DNA from: Climacteris rufus
Taxonomy: Eukaryota; Chordata; Aves; Passeriformes; Climacteridae
NCBI GenBank assembly: GCA_013398175.1
Contig: VZRZ01005133.1
Span: 186,001-250,000 of the forward strand
DNA: 64,000 bases
Reading direction: 5' to 3'
In this document: positions 9,141 through 22,130 of the stretch, piece by piece
Layout of the letters: every line of letters starts with the position of its first letter
How positions within the stretch are numbered: the stretch's first letter is position 1
The notes under the pieces: model-generated
Seen by the model: the letters and a program-made list of their open reading frames with translations, nothing else
Told to the model about the DNA's origin: nothing
The model's database searches: none
Translations under genes and position numbers: made by a program

Positions 9141-11689
9141 TGATGGGAACCACTCTGCTCTGAATGTGTTTTCTTTACCTTCTGCTACCACTGGTCCTAT
9201 TTCTTTACCCTGTGCAAGATCTGGGAGCTGGCAGTGACAAGCAGGTTGTACAAGTCCTCGCAGTGAAGCCTGTCTCTTCCGGGAATGATTCCTCTGAATG
9301 CTGTTAGCAGTGTTCTGGTGTGATCTGCTAATGTACTGGTGGTTTGATGCTGAGACATTACTCACTCCCATGGACAATTACAAGCTGGGGAGGCCAATGG
9401 GCTCACTGTGTGCCAGGTAGTTTTTCATTAAGATGCCTTGCAATGCAGTGTGTGATGGGCAGAACAAGATGGGCAATATTTGCAATTCCGAATAGACTGC
9501 TCTGTTTGGAAGTGAGGAAGGGGAATCTTTAGACAGGCAAAACTGCATTTAGTTGTCAGCCATGGGTGACATTTCTCCAAAAATCCAGCTGGATTGCAGT
9601 CTACAATGTTTACTCCTAGAGTGAAAAATGGTGACAGAGCAATCATATTAATTGCACTGAATTTGGTAGATATTTTAATTGCTATTCTAGGCTGTTTCTT
9701 TCTCAAATAGCTTTTGACTAAGTTGTGGTCTCATTGCCGTTGAAGGTAGGCCAGTTCTGGCAAAATGTCTTGATGCAGTTCCACTTTTCCTCTACCTTTA
9801 GTAATGAAGTTTGCCACTAAAGTCCTTCTCCAGGGCTTTGCCAATCCATTCTAAATTAATATTAAAATTGAAGATTGGAAATAAATATGAAACTCTGGCA
9901 AGGCAACAACTTTTATGGTTATGTTAAGTCAGGAGAGCAGAAAGAAGGCATCTGGAAAATATTCTTTGTGTTGTTTCTCTCCAGATTTGTATCATTACAA
10001 AGTCAGTTTTATGTCCAGTGGATGGGCCTGGATATTGCTTGTGGATCCTGTGAAGCTGGCAGGTTCCCTGGCCATTTCCCTGCAACAGCAAACTGTTGAT
10101 GTTCTTGTAGTTCCAAGACCAGTAACAGTATTGCTCCTGTCCTAGGCGCCTGTCAGCAGTTTCTCTTCAGACCACAGTATTCAGACTTGTTCATGACCAG
10201 GGATGAGGCCTAGGACTTGATGCTAAAGCTTCACAGTGGATTAAATACAAATAGAAACAGCTAAAAGATTATTTAATTTTTTTTTTTTAAAGCAGTTCTG
10301 TCTAAATGGGCAAAGCACAGGTGAAGGGCAAACGTCTTTAGTGTTAATTATACTAAAGGATACTGGAAACCAGTCTTGCCACCAGTCGAGAATTTACTCA
10401 AGTCATACTATAGTGTCATGCTCCTTGAGCTCCCTGGATGTCTGTAGGTAGAATGGAGGAGAGCAGTACATGCTCAGCATTGTCTTACAACTGTATCAGT
10501 TTCATATAAAAAATGAGGGCCAAGCCTGAGCTGATGGTTGGGGCAGGTTTGAGGACATTGCAAGGGACCTGTCACTTATGAAGTTAAGTCTTGAGTTTGG
10601 CTGGGATCTAGTCAAGTTTGTCTTTCAGTGAGAATCTGTGTTTGAAGGTGTTGAATCCAACCTGCCTCAATCAGGACAGTAAATTAAATGACATGTTCCT
10701 TGTGAAGTATTGAATGCTGTAATTGCAGAAATTCCCCAAAGCAGCAAAGTATTTGTTTGGATCCTTAGTTTAAATTGATGTAGGATTGATCTAGGCTAGT
10801 TTACTGTAGTTGGGAATTCAATCTGCAGGATCCTACAGCAGTGGAAAACAAAATTGAGAAATGAGTAGAGAGACGAGGAAACATGGTGAAGTACAGCAAG
10901 GAGACCTCTGAGACCTTTCCATTTTCTGAATTACAGCCGCAGGACTGTGGGCAGATGAATTTCCTTCTCTCATGTGCATGGCCCTTCACTTTTTCTTGCT
11001 TGGTTCTGAGAGTTTGTCACTCTGTGGGAGTTTGACTCACAGTGTAAACCACGCTGGAATCTGATCTGGTGATGTACTTGGCAGAGCCCAAGAGGGATTT
11101 TAAGCTGAAATATCCCTTAGCTAGAAAACACTGCTTTGCTGCAGTCACACCTTTGCATGCAAGTTTCCTGGTTTGCTTAAACTCTGTGTGGGAATCCAAG
11201 GTAAATAAATTCCCACATCCTAACTTCCCCTTAATATTCAGGGAGAAAGGCATCATTGTTGTTAATATTTCCTCAATGCAAAAAGAAGAGCATGGAAGTA
11301 TTTCCTTTCCTGCCTTTATGGGGTGTTATGAGACTGAGGGAACTGAAGAAAGTTTGCTGTGTGTTTGCAGAACGTGCCTGTGTGGGTGTAAACATATTTG
11401 ATAAATAATCTGCCATGGAAATTTTAGGGTCAATTTCCAGCCCTTGTCACCAGCGGAGTCCCAGCATGCAATAAAAATAAGAAAAGATTGATGCTGAGTG
11501 GTCAAATCTCTTTTGTTCCTCCCTCTCAGCGCTGAGGGAGACCTGATTGCTCTCCCAGTGAAACAAGTGGCAAAGCCCTGACACTGAGGCTGTCACGGTG
11601 TTTTTTCCTCTTCATATTCCAACATGCGACACAATCGCCAGCCAGGCAGCTCTGCAGAGCACTACAGGGCCTGCGTGCCCCAAATAGCA
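9141..11689. other. Intron-like DNA without recognised features
   Basis: No gene, RNA gene or clear repeat is visible apart from a short T run near 10267-10287. Frames up to 110 codons occur on both strands, but none shows a domain, a codon-level signature or good splice sites at its ends. Confidence 0.6.
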
Positions 11690-12435
11690 TCAGTTTTAAT
11701 GAGCTGCAGCGTGGTGTGGCTCCCCGGGGCGCAGGCTGAGGGGAGGGTGCGGGTTGCCGGGGTGAGGGAAGCGGAGCCGGGCGCTAGAGGGAGCGTGGGC
11801 ATCTGCGAAAGGGAGGGAATGCTGGTGGAGCCTGGGACTGCGTGCTGGGAAGGCAGAGGCTGCTGAAATATTGATATGGAAACCCGCTCGGAGTCATTGA
11901 CTCTGGGAAACTCCCGCTGTCTGGGGTTCCCTCTGTGAGAGAGGAGAAGAGTTCTGCCAGACACTTGGCCGCGGTAAAGCATTTTTGCCGTCCCGTGCGG
12001 CTCATGCCGTCTCCCTTTGTGCCGTCTCTAATCGCTGCCAGCTTTTACCTGAAGATGGGGGACCCAGATCCGGGGTCTCTCATCTGCTCCGTCCCCTCCA
12101 GCCTGAGTCATGTGCCTGTAAAACCTCCAGCATCCCCCTGCAGCTGCCGGCGGTGCTGCTGGTGTGGGACGGGTGTGGTGTTGGACCTGTAGGGCGTGGG
12201 AAGCAGCGCTGCGGGTCCTGGCTGTGCCCTCCATCCCCTCCACTGCTCCGTTATCTCCGGGCCAGCCCCGAGGGTGGCTGCTGGCAGACCCACCTCGCTT
12301 CCATCTGCTCCCTCTCCCGCACCAGGGCAGCGGCAGGGGAGGGCACGAGAGCTGCGAGGCATCACCTCTCCCCCTCTGCCTGGTCCGCAGAGGATGCGCT
12401 TGCCCTGACACGTCCGTGCCACTTGGCACTCTCTA
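11690..12435. promoter_or_regulatory. Secondary CpG-enriched block
   Basis: CpG dinucleotides are clearly enriched over the neighbours: I counted about 40 in 11701-12430, many clustered at 11710-11800. Flanking DNA is ordinary and AT-richer. This may be an alternative promoter, an exon-rich patch or a weak CpG island. Overlapping frames on both strands reach 162 codons, which is what high GC produces by chance because stops are rare. I recognise no protein in them. Confidence 0.4.
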
Positions 12436-13590
12436 ACATTTTGACGGTGTTGAAGGTGTTGAACAGATCTTAGCGTTTGTGTTCCTCCTTTCCTTTCTTG
12501 TAGACCTGGGGGAACAGAAGGGTTTGGAATTCTTCCCAGACACTGCATTGTGGGGTGAAGTAACATTTCCTGGGAAACATGGTTGTGCTTACTGATGTCC
12601 TTGGGACTAATATGGATGCTTGGGATTTGAAAAAACTAGGACTGAGCCACAGCAAATTACTTAAGTCAATGATGGGCTAAAGGACTCAGAAATACAACAC
12701 ATTCAACTCAAATACAGTATTTACAGGTAGAGAGAAATACAGGACTTTCAGAAAATATTGATATGTCTTTTAGCAACTGCTTTGGCACTGTTTCAGTCTG
12801 TAACGTGGGTACTGCTGGGAAATCTTCAGTGGTGCTGCTGGCAGGCTCCAGAAATGGCTGAGCCCCTCCTGGGGATTGGGTAGAGGACCCCAGTGAGGGG
12901 CTAGGGGAGTTGGAAGGCTTGGCACAGAACTCCTGCTGCCTTTCAAGGCAGAGAGAAAAGTATGGGTTGAGTTCAGATGTGCTTTCTTGGGTGCCAGAGG
13001 AGAGCAGGCTGTGCATGCAGGTTGTCTTTGTGATTTATGGTTTTGGCCTTTGCCTAAAAGATTGTGTGTTACCCCACGTCTTGGCTTTCCTATCTACAAG
13101 GAAGAGTTAATTCACATGAAGGGCTGTTGCTGAGACTTGAAATGGATGGATATTTGCAAACGCTGTTGGGTGGAAGAGAATGTATAAAACATGATTATCT
13201 GGCTCTTGACAAAAGCTTTAGCACTTCAAGGGTGCAGGGAAGATGGAGTGGGAGCCTTAATTGGTTGTTAGCCTTTCCCTGAAGTTTGTGCCTGTTTGAA
13301 AGTTCCCCCCCCAGCTGTGGTCAATACCATGAGGTGCAGGCAGACCTGGCCTGTCTGTGGCCTTATTTGCCTCTGTTAGAAAACTGGAAGGTGAAATCTT
13401 TCTGCACAAGGCAGTGGGGTGGATGGCTATGTATATGGGGACATTTCCCTGTTCCAGACTTCCTGTCCTTTACCACCAAACCCTGCCAATCTTGTGCTTA
13501 TGGAATGACAGACATGACTTATAAAGGTCTTCTGCTGCCTACTTCAGCTGTGTATTTCAAAAGTCATTATAAAGGCCAGTAGTATAAACC
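12436..13590. other. Intron-like DNA without recognised features
   Basis: I see no gene or identifiable repeat. Frames are around 100 codons or shorter and appear random. Confidence 0.55.
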
Positions 13591-13625
13591 TTATTTTTTT
13601 CTTTTTTTTTTTTCTTTTTTTTTTT
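13591..13625 (+). repeat. T-rich low-complexity tract
   Basis: Nearly pure T with three interruptions (A once, C twice). It directly adjoins the MIR-like relic at 13626 and might be the decayed tail of a minus-strand retroelement. Confidence 0.85.
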
Positions 13626-13680
13626 GAGAAACTGAGGCATGCAAGAAAGGAGTGATCTACTCTGGGCTATGCTGCTGATC
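13626..13680 (-). mobile_element. Probable MIR-type relic, minus orientation
   Basis: GAGAAACTGAGGCATGCAAG (13626-13645) followed by AAAGGAGTGATCTACTC resembles the reverse complement of the MIR block that reads CTCAGTTTCC and continues to CTTGCCC in sense. The rest is too diverged for certainty. Confidence 0.4.
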
Positions 13681-14434
13681 AATATTGATATGACTACTTA
13701 ATAACAAAATATCTGCTGCAGCTCAGATGCTGTGTATATATTTTATGAAAGATTGCATGAAAGAATGGAAAAACAGATAAGAAGAGTGGCTAAGAGGGAA
13801 AAGAACAGGGCTCTCAATAGTAGAAAAGTGGAATATGCTCAGCTAAAATCATTAACAGATTGATCAAGTTAAAGCTCTGCAAAGTTCTGTCTGAAAGTGT
13901 TTTAAGACCATCTTTGTCTGCTGTTCTAATGTCTTTACCTGCTTAGCTTCACAGATCGAGCCATTTCAAATTGCAGCTCCTTTTGAGCTGGATGAGAATC
14001 AACATGATGAGACCGTGGGAGCCATGAATTTGGGCTTTTATTGGAAATTGAGACAGGAGAGGAATCGCATTTCTCTGATGAGGGGAGGGGGAGCTGACTC
14101 TTGAGTTATGTGAATTGTTTGTAATGAGTTGGAATAATTTAGGATGGTAGCACATGTAGGTTTGTATGCCTGTTGATGAAATCTTTCCTGGGATAATGTA
14201 GTAGAATGCAAAATTCAAGGGTCTTGTAAGCTTTTGGGATCATTATGGTGGCTTCCCCACCCTTTGTGTTACACCTCACAACCAAAGGGCAAAAGCCTTT
14301 GCCCAACACTGGGTGCAGGTGAAGTACTCCTGAGTGAGACAGGACAAACGAATGTTCCTTCTGCCCTCTTGGATGGGGCCTGTGCTGGCTTTCCGCATGT
14401 CAGTCTTCCTCTAGGTTAAGGGCTGGGCCAGTGT

Positions 14435-14510
14435 GTGAGGGGCAATGTCCTGGTTCTGCCACCCACGGTATCTTTCTAGCATGGTGACCTCGTGCTCAGT
14501 GTGTGGTGGG
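14435..14510 (+). mobile_element. Probable MIR-type relic, plus orientation
   Basis: TCCTGGTTCTGCCACCCA (14448-14465) is followed, after about 15 bases, by AGCATGGTGACCTCGTGCTC (14478-14497). In MIR the blocks TCCTGGCTCTGCCACTTA and AGCTGTGTGACCTTGGGC occur in the same order and near-identical spacing. Confidence 0.5.
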
Positions 14511-17500
14511 AGAGGCAGACACACAGACCTGCCTCTCGGGCAGGGGGGCTCTGAAAAACACATCTGCATCTGGCCTGGAAAATGCTAGCCTAGGAGACAG
14601 TGAGATTGCCAACCAATGTGATAGTTATGCTACCCGAGGGAACTGGTATTTCAGAAGAAAGAATCTTTACTCAAGTGTACTTTGGCAACTATTGGAGCAA
14701 CACCAGGACAAAGCCCCATCCAGTCACAGGACCTATATCAGGTGTTGCAGAGGTATAATTGACCAATGATAGCTGAAAAATCTCTGACTTGATGGGTAGT
14801 TGAGTCTTTAACAGAAGGGCTTTCAGAAAAGTGTGGGATATGGAATACAGCAGAGAAAGACCTGACCAGGGCAGCTCACCAGATTGTAATTTCTGCTGAG
14901 TGTTTTTGAGGCCCTGCCCCAGTTGCCACACTGAACACTTTGTTATCTGGCCTGTGAGAGCTGTCTGCTCTCTGAAGGCTTAGGAAATGAGTAAAATGCC
15001 TAGTCATTTTGTTAAGCAGCAGAAGTTAGCAATCACTTAACTGCCTGCCCTTCCAGGACTCTCCTCTCTCTCTGTTTTCTATCATCTCTGTCATGATCTC
15101 TCATTCTGCTGCCCATTTGGAGGGGTGAAGAGTGGCACAAGTTGTACTTGACTGAGCATTACAGATGTGCTGGAGAGCTGACTGTGACTGATGGAGCTGC
15201 CAATCAGCTGGAGCCCTGCCAGCTATGAAAGTGGACACGGGGTGGCTTACAGTTTAGATCAGATATTATTTTGGGGCCTGCTTCTTCACTCAGCCAAACT
15301 TAGAGGAATTCTGCACCTCTGAGACCTTTTATTCCTTGTTGAATTCAGTTCAAATTGGTCAACAGATTCCAAAGTTATCCCTCCAGTACTAGCTCACAGA
15401 TAGTATGGTCTGTTGATACACAGCAGAAACTGTTTTTGAAGGCAACTAAACCACAGCTACTGCATCAGCACTGAGAAGTCCTTAATTTTCTTAATTCATA
15501 GTGTTCCTGTTGTTTTTTTGCTAGTCTGCCTGGAAACTCTGTTCCTTTAATCAAAAGGCAGCATTGCTGGTAGTTTAGAATTCCCAGTTTGCTTATACAG
15601 CACCTCTTTGTGGCAGATTCAATGCTACCCACATTTCCTTTTAATTAATTGAAGATTTTCTTCATTACTTGTTCCACCTCACATACTACAAGAAACAAAG
15701 TCTGTCTTTCTGAGTTGCTCTGAGGTTTTGTTCTGATGGCTCTCAGCTTTCTGTGTTTTTTTCTAAAAATTTTTATTTTATTTATTTATTTGTGCTTCCT
15801 GTAGTGCTACTGGAAGCAGGCAATAAACTGGATGGGGGAGATGGAGACACGACTTACAGAAAGGGAGAATAGGCAGGTCTAACTCTGCAGAATGAGATCA
15901 AATGTTAGATGATAAAATATTGAATCATTTGGGAATGCTACATCTTCTGTAAAAAAGGAGATCCTTACTTTCTTTCCCAAAGACAAAGGTTAACAGTCAT
16001 GAAAGTCACTGACTAGAGGATGCCGTTCTCAGACTGAGGTTGGAATGAGCCACAGAGTTCTCTTCATGTGCTGCCCTAGAGGAGACGAGGGTGAGAGGCC
16101 AGAGCTGATCCATGAAACATGTGAGGACACAGGAGAGAGTTGATATGTGTGTGAAAGTGTGCAACCCTGTTGTTTCTGTTTCACAGCTCATGGGGAAACA
16201 CCTTGTCTAATGCTGTGCATTCTCACCTGAGAGACCTGGATGTAACATTTGTTGCCCTCGGTAGCTAAGAGGTTTAACAAAATAAAACTTGCTATACCTG
16301 TGTTTATCAAAATGAGCTGAATGGGAGCACCTGAGAGGAGGATGGGAGGGGACAGAGTGGAGCTTCCTGGGCTTTTTTATATCTTTCAAAATCCCATTTT
16401 AAACACTGTGTGTTAAAGAAAAAAAAAGTGTTTTAGAAATCCAGAGGATACTGTGCCTATATTTATATGTGTGTAAGGCTATGTGACCTGATAGCTACAG
16501 AACTGGGTATACAACTCTTTAACTAGAAAAAAGGTAAGTACCATGTAACTAGGGGTGATTTGGGGCCATAGTCTGATTCTCCCTGCTTTTCATCCATTCC
16601 CTCTCTACACCCTCCTGTAACTCTTGTGCTCTGATGCTGTTACATGGGATTGCAGGTCCCTTCCTTTTCTTTGCATGGTGGCAGTGACTTGTACAGCCTC
16701 TGTACGAGTCTGAGTGAAGGTTTTTCTGTGCTGGTCATGGTTAGATCTTGACAACCCTCAGTTACACACCAGGTTCCTTAGGTTGAACGTGGTTGTTTGT
16801 GTGCTGAATTTGGAGCTCTCCCTGGATTCAGTGCTGCTCTGCTCTCATCTGCAGAACTAATGGATCAGGAGTTGCGAAGGAATGGCAGAAAGGTGGAAAA
16901 GGGCTGGAAATTATTTGGGATCTGTCCTGAGCTAAAAGCACTTTTATTTTTTTTGTTTTTTAAATGCCTGTGGAGTTGTGGGGTTTTAAGAGAGAAGTAG
17001 AAAACTGTGTTTAATGACAAACGTTTGGAACAGGAGAGGCTTCCTGACTACCCAGACGTATGTACAGCACCTTGCACAAATTTTGTGTCTTTGAAGGGTG
17101 AAGTATAATAGAGATGGCATAACCTTACCATTTGTTTTCACCCACTTATATGGAATTTGAATTCCCTGGAGAGGAGGCAGCATGGGCATTCCCTGCTAGC
17201 TTGTTTCTACAGACCATAGATGATCAGTTGTGATGGGGCAGATGAGGCCTTTTTTGTTGTTTCTGACTTTTTGACACCAGCCTGTGCTAGTCCCTGGGGA
17301 GGCATGCTGGTCAGTTTTGTGCTCTCTTTCTCCCTCCTGAATGTGGCACCAGAAGATGTTTTGCTCCTGTGATAGTCCCCTGTGGTGAATTTTTGTTGAC
17401 AGACAGCACTGGCTACAGGGAAGCTGGTAGCTTTTTCAGGTTCATTCTTTATTTGAATGCTCTCCCTCCAGAGGCATGCTTCTGCTTGACTTGTCCTGGT

Positions 17501-20315
17501 GCATTTTCCTTGTGCATCCTTCTGCTGTGGCAGCTCCTGCCCAGGGCATGGACAGAGAATGAGCCTAATAGATGGAATTAGCACCAGAGGAAAAAAAAAA
17601 AAGAGGTCCTCTGAGCATGGCATGCACAGCTACTGGGAACTTAAATAGTGTTTTGATGATGTACTGCTTTATGCCTAAGTCTAAATCCTGCTGGGGGAGA
17701 AGAGAGGAAAGTGGTTATTCGGAGCCAGGGGATCTGACTCCCAGGAGTCTGGGGCATGGTCAATTCAGGTTAGACATGTCATGGCCGAATGATACTTGGA
17801 GTGGTCTCAGACAAGAACTGGGCAGAGAATTGCTGTCAGGAGGCTTTTCTCCTTCTTATTTAGGTTGAATGGGTCATTCTCACCTGCCAGAGTGCATAAA
17901 TTGCTGTAATGCAAGCTGAAGCTTTAGACCACTGGCTAAATGGTCTGTCCTGCCATTAACTGAAGAGAGAGGAAGGATGTCAGTAAATACATATTAGCCT
18001 TTCCAGGGGTATTGTTCAGCTGATGTTAATGCTCTAAAATCCACTCTGGTTTATGGTGATTTTATCCTGGTGTTGCTTAAGTAGAGCTTGATTTATGCTG
18101 GTGTGGGCAGGACCCTAATGTGAATATTTCTGTGTGTAGCCTTAGTTTTGTCAGTGTGGGACTTTACGTGTCTTTATATATCTCCTTGAATTTATGCCCT
18201 TGATATTTTATTTTTACTTTGTTTTGTATTTTCTTTTCTATTGTCCTAAACTTGGGACAGTGAAAATGAGTTGTGTGATTGTGGGGAGCATGACTAAGTC
18301 TGCGACTTAAGGGAGGAAGACTCAAGTATTGCCACAGTGTGGGCAAGTCTCTCTCTCCCTTTCTTGCATTGCTGAGAAACTTGGATGTTCAAGTGCACTA
18401 GCATGTGCTTTAGCAATGCAAACAGTGATGTTAATTGTCTACCGGTGATTTGGACTCTTCAGGGTGAGAATTGCCAAGCTGGACTTGCCATGTCGCTGTT
18501 CTTTTGGAATATTTACAATAAAAAATCCCAGTGTGAAACTATTCTAAGTGCTAGTGTGCTTGTTCTGAGGGAAGATGGGGTGTCCCTTCCCAGTGCACAG
18601 TGTCTCCCAAAACCTTTTGGGCAACTGTGGGCTCTCAGTTCACTGCTCAGCTAGGTATCTTCACTGTTTCTGAGGGGTTACTGTTTTGAGAGGTCATAAG
18701 CACCTTCCTGAATGGAAGTTGGAGGGAAGAACAGTTTGTAATAAACTAGCAAATTTTAAACATTGTGCTATGCTGTAGCCTTGATCTGGAGTTGCCAGGC
18801 TCTTCTGTGCTTGTTGTAGAAACAGCTGCTATGAGGATGTTTTTTTTTTTTTGGCTGGGTAGATAAATAGTACACAGACTTGGCCAGACAGACCAAGTAC
18901 TGTGCGTGATCCCTTTGCCAGATTGGAAATGGTGTTCTGGATCCCTCACTTCTGCTTGGAGTAACTTGTTGCTTGAACCCTTTGGTTGGTATTTTGCTCT
19001 CTCTCTTTAATAAAACTTCTGTGTTTGGTTTAAATCCTTGGTATTGCAATAAAATCTTGCCTTGGTAAGGACCTTAGCTTGATGAAGCAGTAGCTCCTGT
19101 CAGAGCAGCGTGTTTTATTTCAAGGGCATATTTTTCATCTTCCTGATGCTGAGTAGGGCAACAGTAATACCTTCAAAGTCAGTGCCGATACACTGATGAA
19201 ATGTCAGTAAGATGAGAATTAGACCCACGTGCCTTCCCCTTCTCTGGCAGCTGGTGGGCTTGGACAAGATGGAATTTGAAAGCCTCTTCCATCTGCAAGG
19301 CTGTGCTTCAACCTGTGCTTCATAACAGACAGCAGCCAGAAAAGCATTAACATCATGATAAATTACAAAGTGTCACAAGCCATCAAGCTGCATGGTGAAG
19401 CAGAGGTGTCTCTTGGAGGGGTTGAGCAATTCAGGAATACAATCCTTTAGAAGTAGCTTGGAGTCATGATGAAGGCTTCACTTGCACAGTTCCACCAAGG
19501 AGTATCCAACCAGCTCATCAAACAAAAATGAGGCTTCTTTGCTGCCTTGGTAGAGGCCTGTGGTATGTCATGGTCTCTTGCTGCTTTGCTCATTGCCTGA
19601 GCTCTGAATCACTTTTCCAAGTTCCATTGTTGGCTGTGACCTCTCTAGCCATGCTGTGCTGGTCCTTTGCTGGTCTTTCACTGGCCCTGGGTTTAGGTTC
19701 CCCTCTAGCTCTGGTCCTGCTGGCTCATCTGACTGGTGCAGCAGTGCTTTATAGGGTCTTGAAAGCCCAGAGAAAAAATTTGGATATTGGCTCTGGAGTT
19801 AAGGCTCCTTAGCACTTGAGGATGAATGGCTTAGAGCACAAACAGACAGTGCGGTAAAGGTGGTGTATTTATTAGAGCAAGTTCCCATTAACTCTGCTCC
19901 TTGACAGCTTAAATATCTCTAGCTGTTCTTGTCCACTGTCATATAAGGTCTGACTCAAAGCCAGTGAATTCTTTGCATTTCTATTGAGTTTAATGGGGTC
20001 TGGACGTGTGCCCAGGATCATAAGATCAGATGTGCTGACCGAAACCAAAAGTCTGTCTATTCCCAATGTCACATTGCTCAGTAGCACAGCTGTGTCTGGC
20101 AGTGAATTGTATCTGGCATGGCTGGCATCTCTCTGGAATCAAGAATATGTAGGAGAGAGAGCTCTGCAAATAACTGACTGCTCACCTTGGTGTTTCATGT
20201 GTTTGTGGGGTGGTTGACAGGAGAATAATTTGGACTTAATTCCTAACTCCCATCACTCCCCTGACAGGTTTCTCCAGATTTTGACTAGGGCCAAGCATAC
20301 ACTTGTATTCTGATT
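14511..20315. other. Intron-like DNA, few simple repeats
   Basis: No supported gene. A TTTA-type tract lies at about 15770-15792, an A-rich run near 16418-16427, an A run at 17590-17602 and a T13 run at 18840-18852. A 94-codon frame at 19528-19812 would encode two hydrophobic segments, but its composition simply reflects T-rich DNA and I see nothing supporting translation. A degraded MIR-like trace may exist near 17715-17760 but is too weak to call. Confidence 0.55.
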
Positions 20316-20340
20316 AAAAAAAAAAAAAAAAAAAAAAAAA
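20316..20340 (+). repeat. A25 homopolymer
   Basis: Twenty-five consecutive A residues, the longest A run in the window. The upstream sequence shows no SINE or processed gene body. Run length may be inaccurate in the assembly. Confidence 0.9.
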
Positions 20341-20837
20341 GCGTGAACACCACCACCACAATCAACCAAACAAGTAAAAATCACATCTCCCTAAATTTTA
20401 AGGAATTGTTTAAAGAATTATTTGTTCATGGAAAAGCTGATATTTTTATTTTAAAAGGTTAAAGCAAAATGTTTATTATACAGTTATGAAAGCAAATTCA
20501 GCACAATTTGGTAGATACAAAACATGCTGGCCTTATTAAGTTGCTATTTTACTGTTGAAAGTCACTCCTGAAGATACTACTCCCTCTGATTTTCTGTGCT
20601 ATGCTGTCTTGGTATAAAGTCAGTGAAAGAAGGGTGCAGTGTTTATGTGCTCTTGTTGGAGGAAAGCAGTGAGCTCTATGGGTAAAAATAGAGATTATAG
20701 TGTCTGATGCAGGGCCTGCTTGTAAGGTTGTGTTGTTTTATTTTAATTACAGGAATTACCTTGCTGACGTCAGTTTGTCAGTCAGCAGGGTGGATGCTCA
20801 CACACTGTTCTGGAGGTGGCCAGAAAATGACAGGTAG

Positions 20838-21050
20838 TTTAGAGAGTGTTTTAGAGAGTGTTTTTTGGTTGTGTTTGTTAGTTTGGTTTTTTTTTGTTTG
20901 TTTGTTTTTTTTGTTTTGTTTTGTTTTTGTTTCTTTTTTTTTTTGTTTGGGTTTGTTTAGTAATGAAACTTCAAACTGAAAAGTATGTGTAATTTTTGTT
21001 TGTTTGTTTGGGTTTGTTTAGTTTTGGTTTTTCATTTATTTAATGTTTAA
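20838..21050 (+). repeat. T/G-rich low-complexity region with direct repeats
   Basis: The region begins with two copies of TTTAGAGAGTG and continues as runs of T broken by G (GTTTGTTTG patterns). A 19-base block, TTTGTTTGGGTTTGTTTAG, is repeated perfectly at 20942-20960 and 21003-21021. This suggests expansion by slippage and local duplication. The resulting frame of phenylalanine, leucine and valine codons is an artefact. Confidence 0.8.
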
Positions 21051-21399
21051 TATGGATTTAATAACATTTTCTGTTAATAATACCAGTTGACAAAAGCTAA
21101 AATCAAACTTCCTCTTCTTCACCCTGATTCAGAAACTCACTATTTATGGCTGAGTAGGTTGGGAGGTTGGGTGTGTTTGAGTGGAGGGGGAGCTGCACTT
21201 CAGATCTAAATTACTTGCTCCCATTCGTGAGATCCAAGAAAAAAACTTCAGGGGGAAGAAAAAAGATTAGCATTTGCCAAAATAAAGTTGCAACTGAAAT
21301 GGAGCCGTGAGTACCTTTGGGGGAAATGGGGTAGAGCTCTCGTGTGCCTTATGGAGAAATATGTGTAGGATGGAGAAATATGTAGCCTGTACATTCACC

Positions 21400-21510
21400 A
21401 CTCCCAAGCTGTTTCTCTCTGTGCCTCAGTTTCCCAACCTGTGAGAGGAAACTGGCCTCCTTTCCGAAGCCCTGCCTGGTGGAAAGCCCTGGATAAGCAC
21501 TGTTATCTAT
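21400..21510 (+). mobile_element. MIR-type SINE relic, plus orientation
   Basis: CTCTCTGTGCCTCAGTTTCC (21415-21434) then CAACCTGTGAGAGGA is an almost exact copy of the MIR block CTCTCTGTGCCTCAGTTTCC and CATCTGTAAAATGG. GGATAAGCACTGTTAT near 21492-21507 may correspond to the late block containing AAGCGCTT. This is the best preserved MIR segment in the window. Confidence 0.75.
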
Positions 21511-21854
21511 AGCTATTGGCAGCTGAGGTCTAGACTAACAAGCTTTTCTTTCTCCTTCCCGCAGGGAATCAGGCATTGGCCACAGTTCAAGGCAGGCAAT
21601 AAATGCAAACAATTCTACCGTATTCTTTCAATCTTAATTTCCTTGGGTGGCAAAACCAGCATAACAAAGTGGTGAGACCCGTGGCCTGTTTGAACGTGAT
21701 CCCATCTGTCTGCAGTGGGTTGTAGTCTAAGAGCTGCTGTGTGGATGTTCCAGTTGAATTCAATTTGTGGTTTGCTTTTAGAAACATAATTTTATTTCTA
21801 AGTGTGGAAAGTGTCTGGAGCCGAGATTTGTCCTGGTGCTGGGACAAGAGTTCT

Positions 21855-22085
21855 AGTCTGATTATTTAAAATGAATTAGTTCTGATGAAATATTTAGCCT
21901 TTAAACAACACATTTAATACAGTGAATTGCATTTTATTTATTAATGGTTGTTGCAATGAGATTTGGAGAGAAATTCTGCTAAAACGGACTGTTGTGATAT
22001 TGCCAAATACAGTAATGACTATAATATTTCGTTCAATTATTAATATCCACTGTGTCTACAGAGCTACATAAGCATGAGATTTCAA
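21855..22085. promoter_or_regulatory. AT-rich repeat-free block, enhancer candidate
   Basis: The block is rich in ATTA/TAAT homeodomain cores, including TTATTTATTAATGG, TTCAATTATTAATATCC and AATGACTATAATATTTCG, and lies between a MIR relic and a T20 run. It has no simple repeats and no frame. Many developmental enhancers in vertebrates have this texture. Function and conservation are inference only. Confidence 0.3.
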
Positions 22086-22130
22086 AATTGCTTTTATCTG
22101 AAGAGTGATACGCAGGCATTGTTTTGTTGG

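Noticed and set aside
11985..12566. Overlapping frames of 133 to 162 codons on both strands
   Set aside because: Mutually overlapping frames in a GC-rich block are a typical chance result; none resembles a known family.
17715..17760. MIR-like 5' block with GGAGCCAGGGGATCTGA
   Set aside because: Only one block of the family is present, and the downstream landmarks are missing.
19528..19812. 94-codon frame with two hydrophobic stretches
   Set aside because: T-rich plus-strand DNA gives leucine-, valine- and phenylalanine-rich frames by chance; no other evidence for a membrane protein.
20281..20345. A25 run as the tail of a processed pseudogene
   Set aside because: No coding remnant upstream, and bird CR1 machinery rarely retroposes cellular mRNA.
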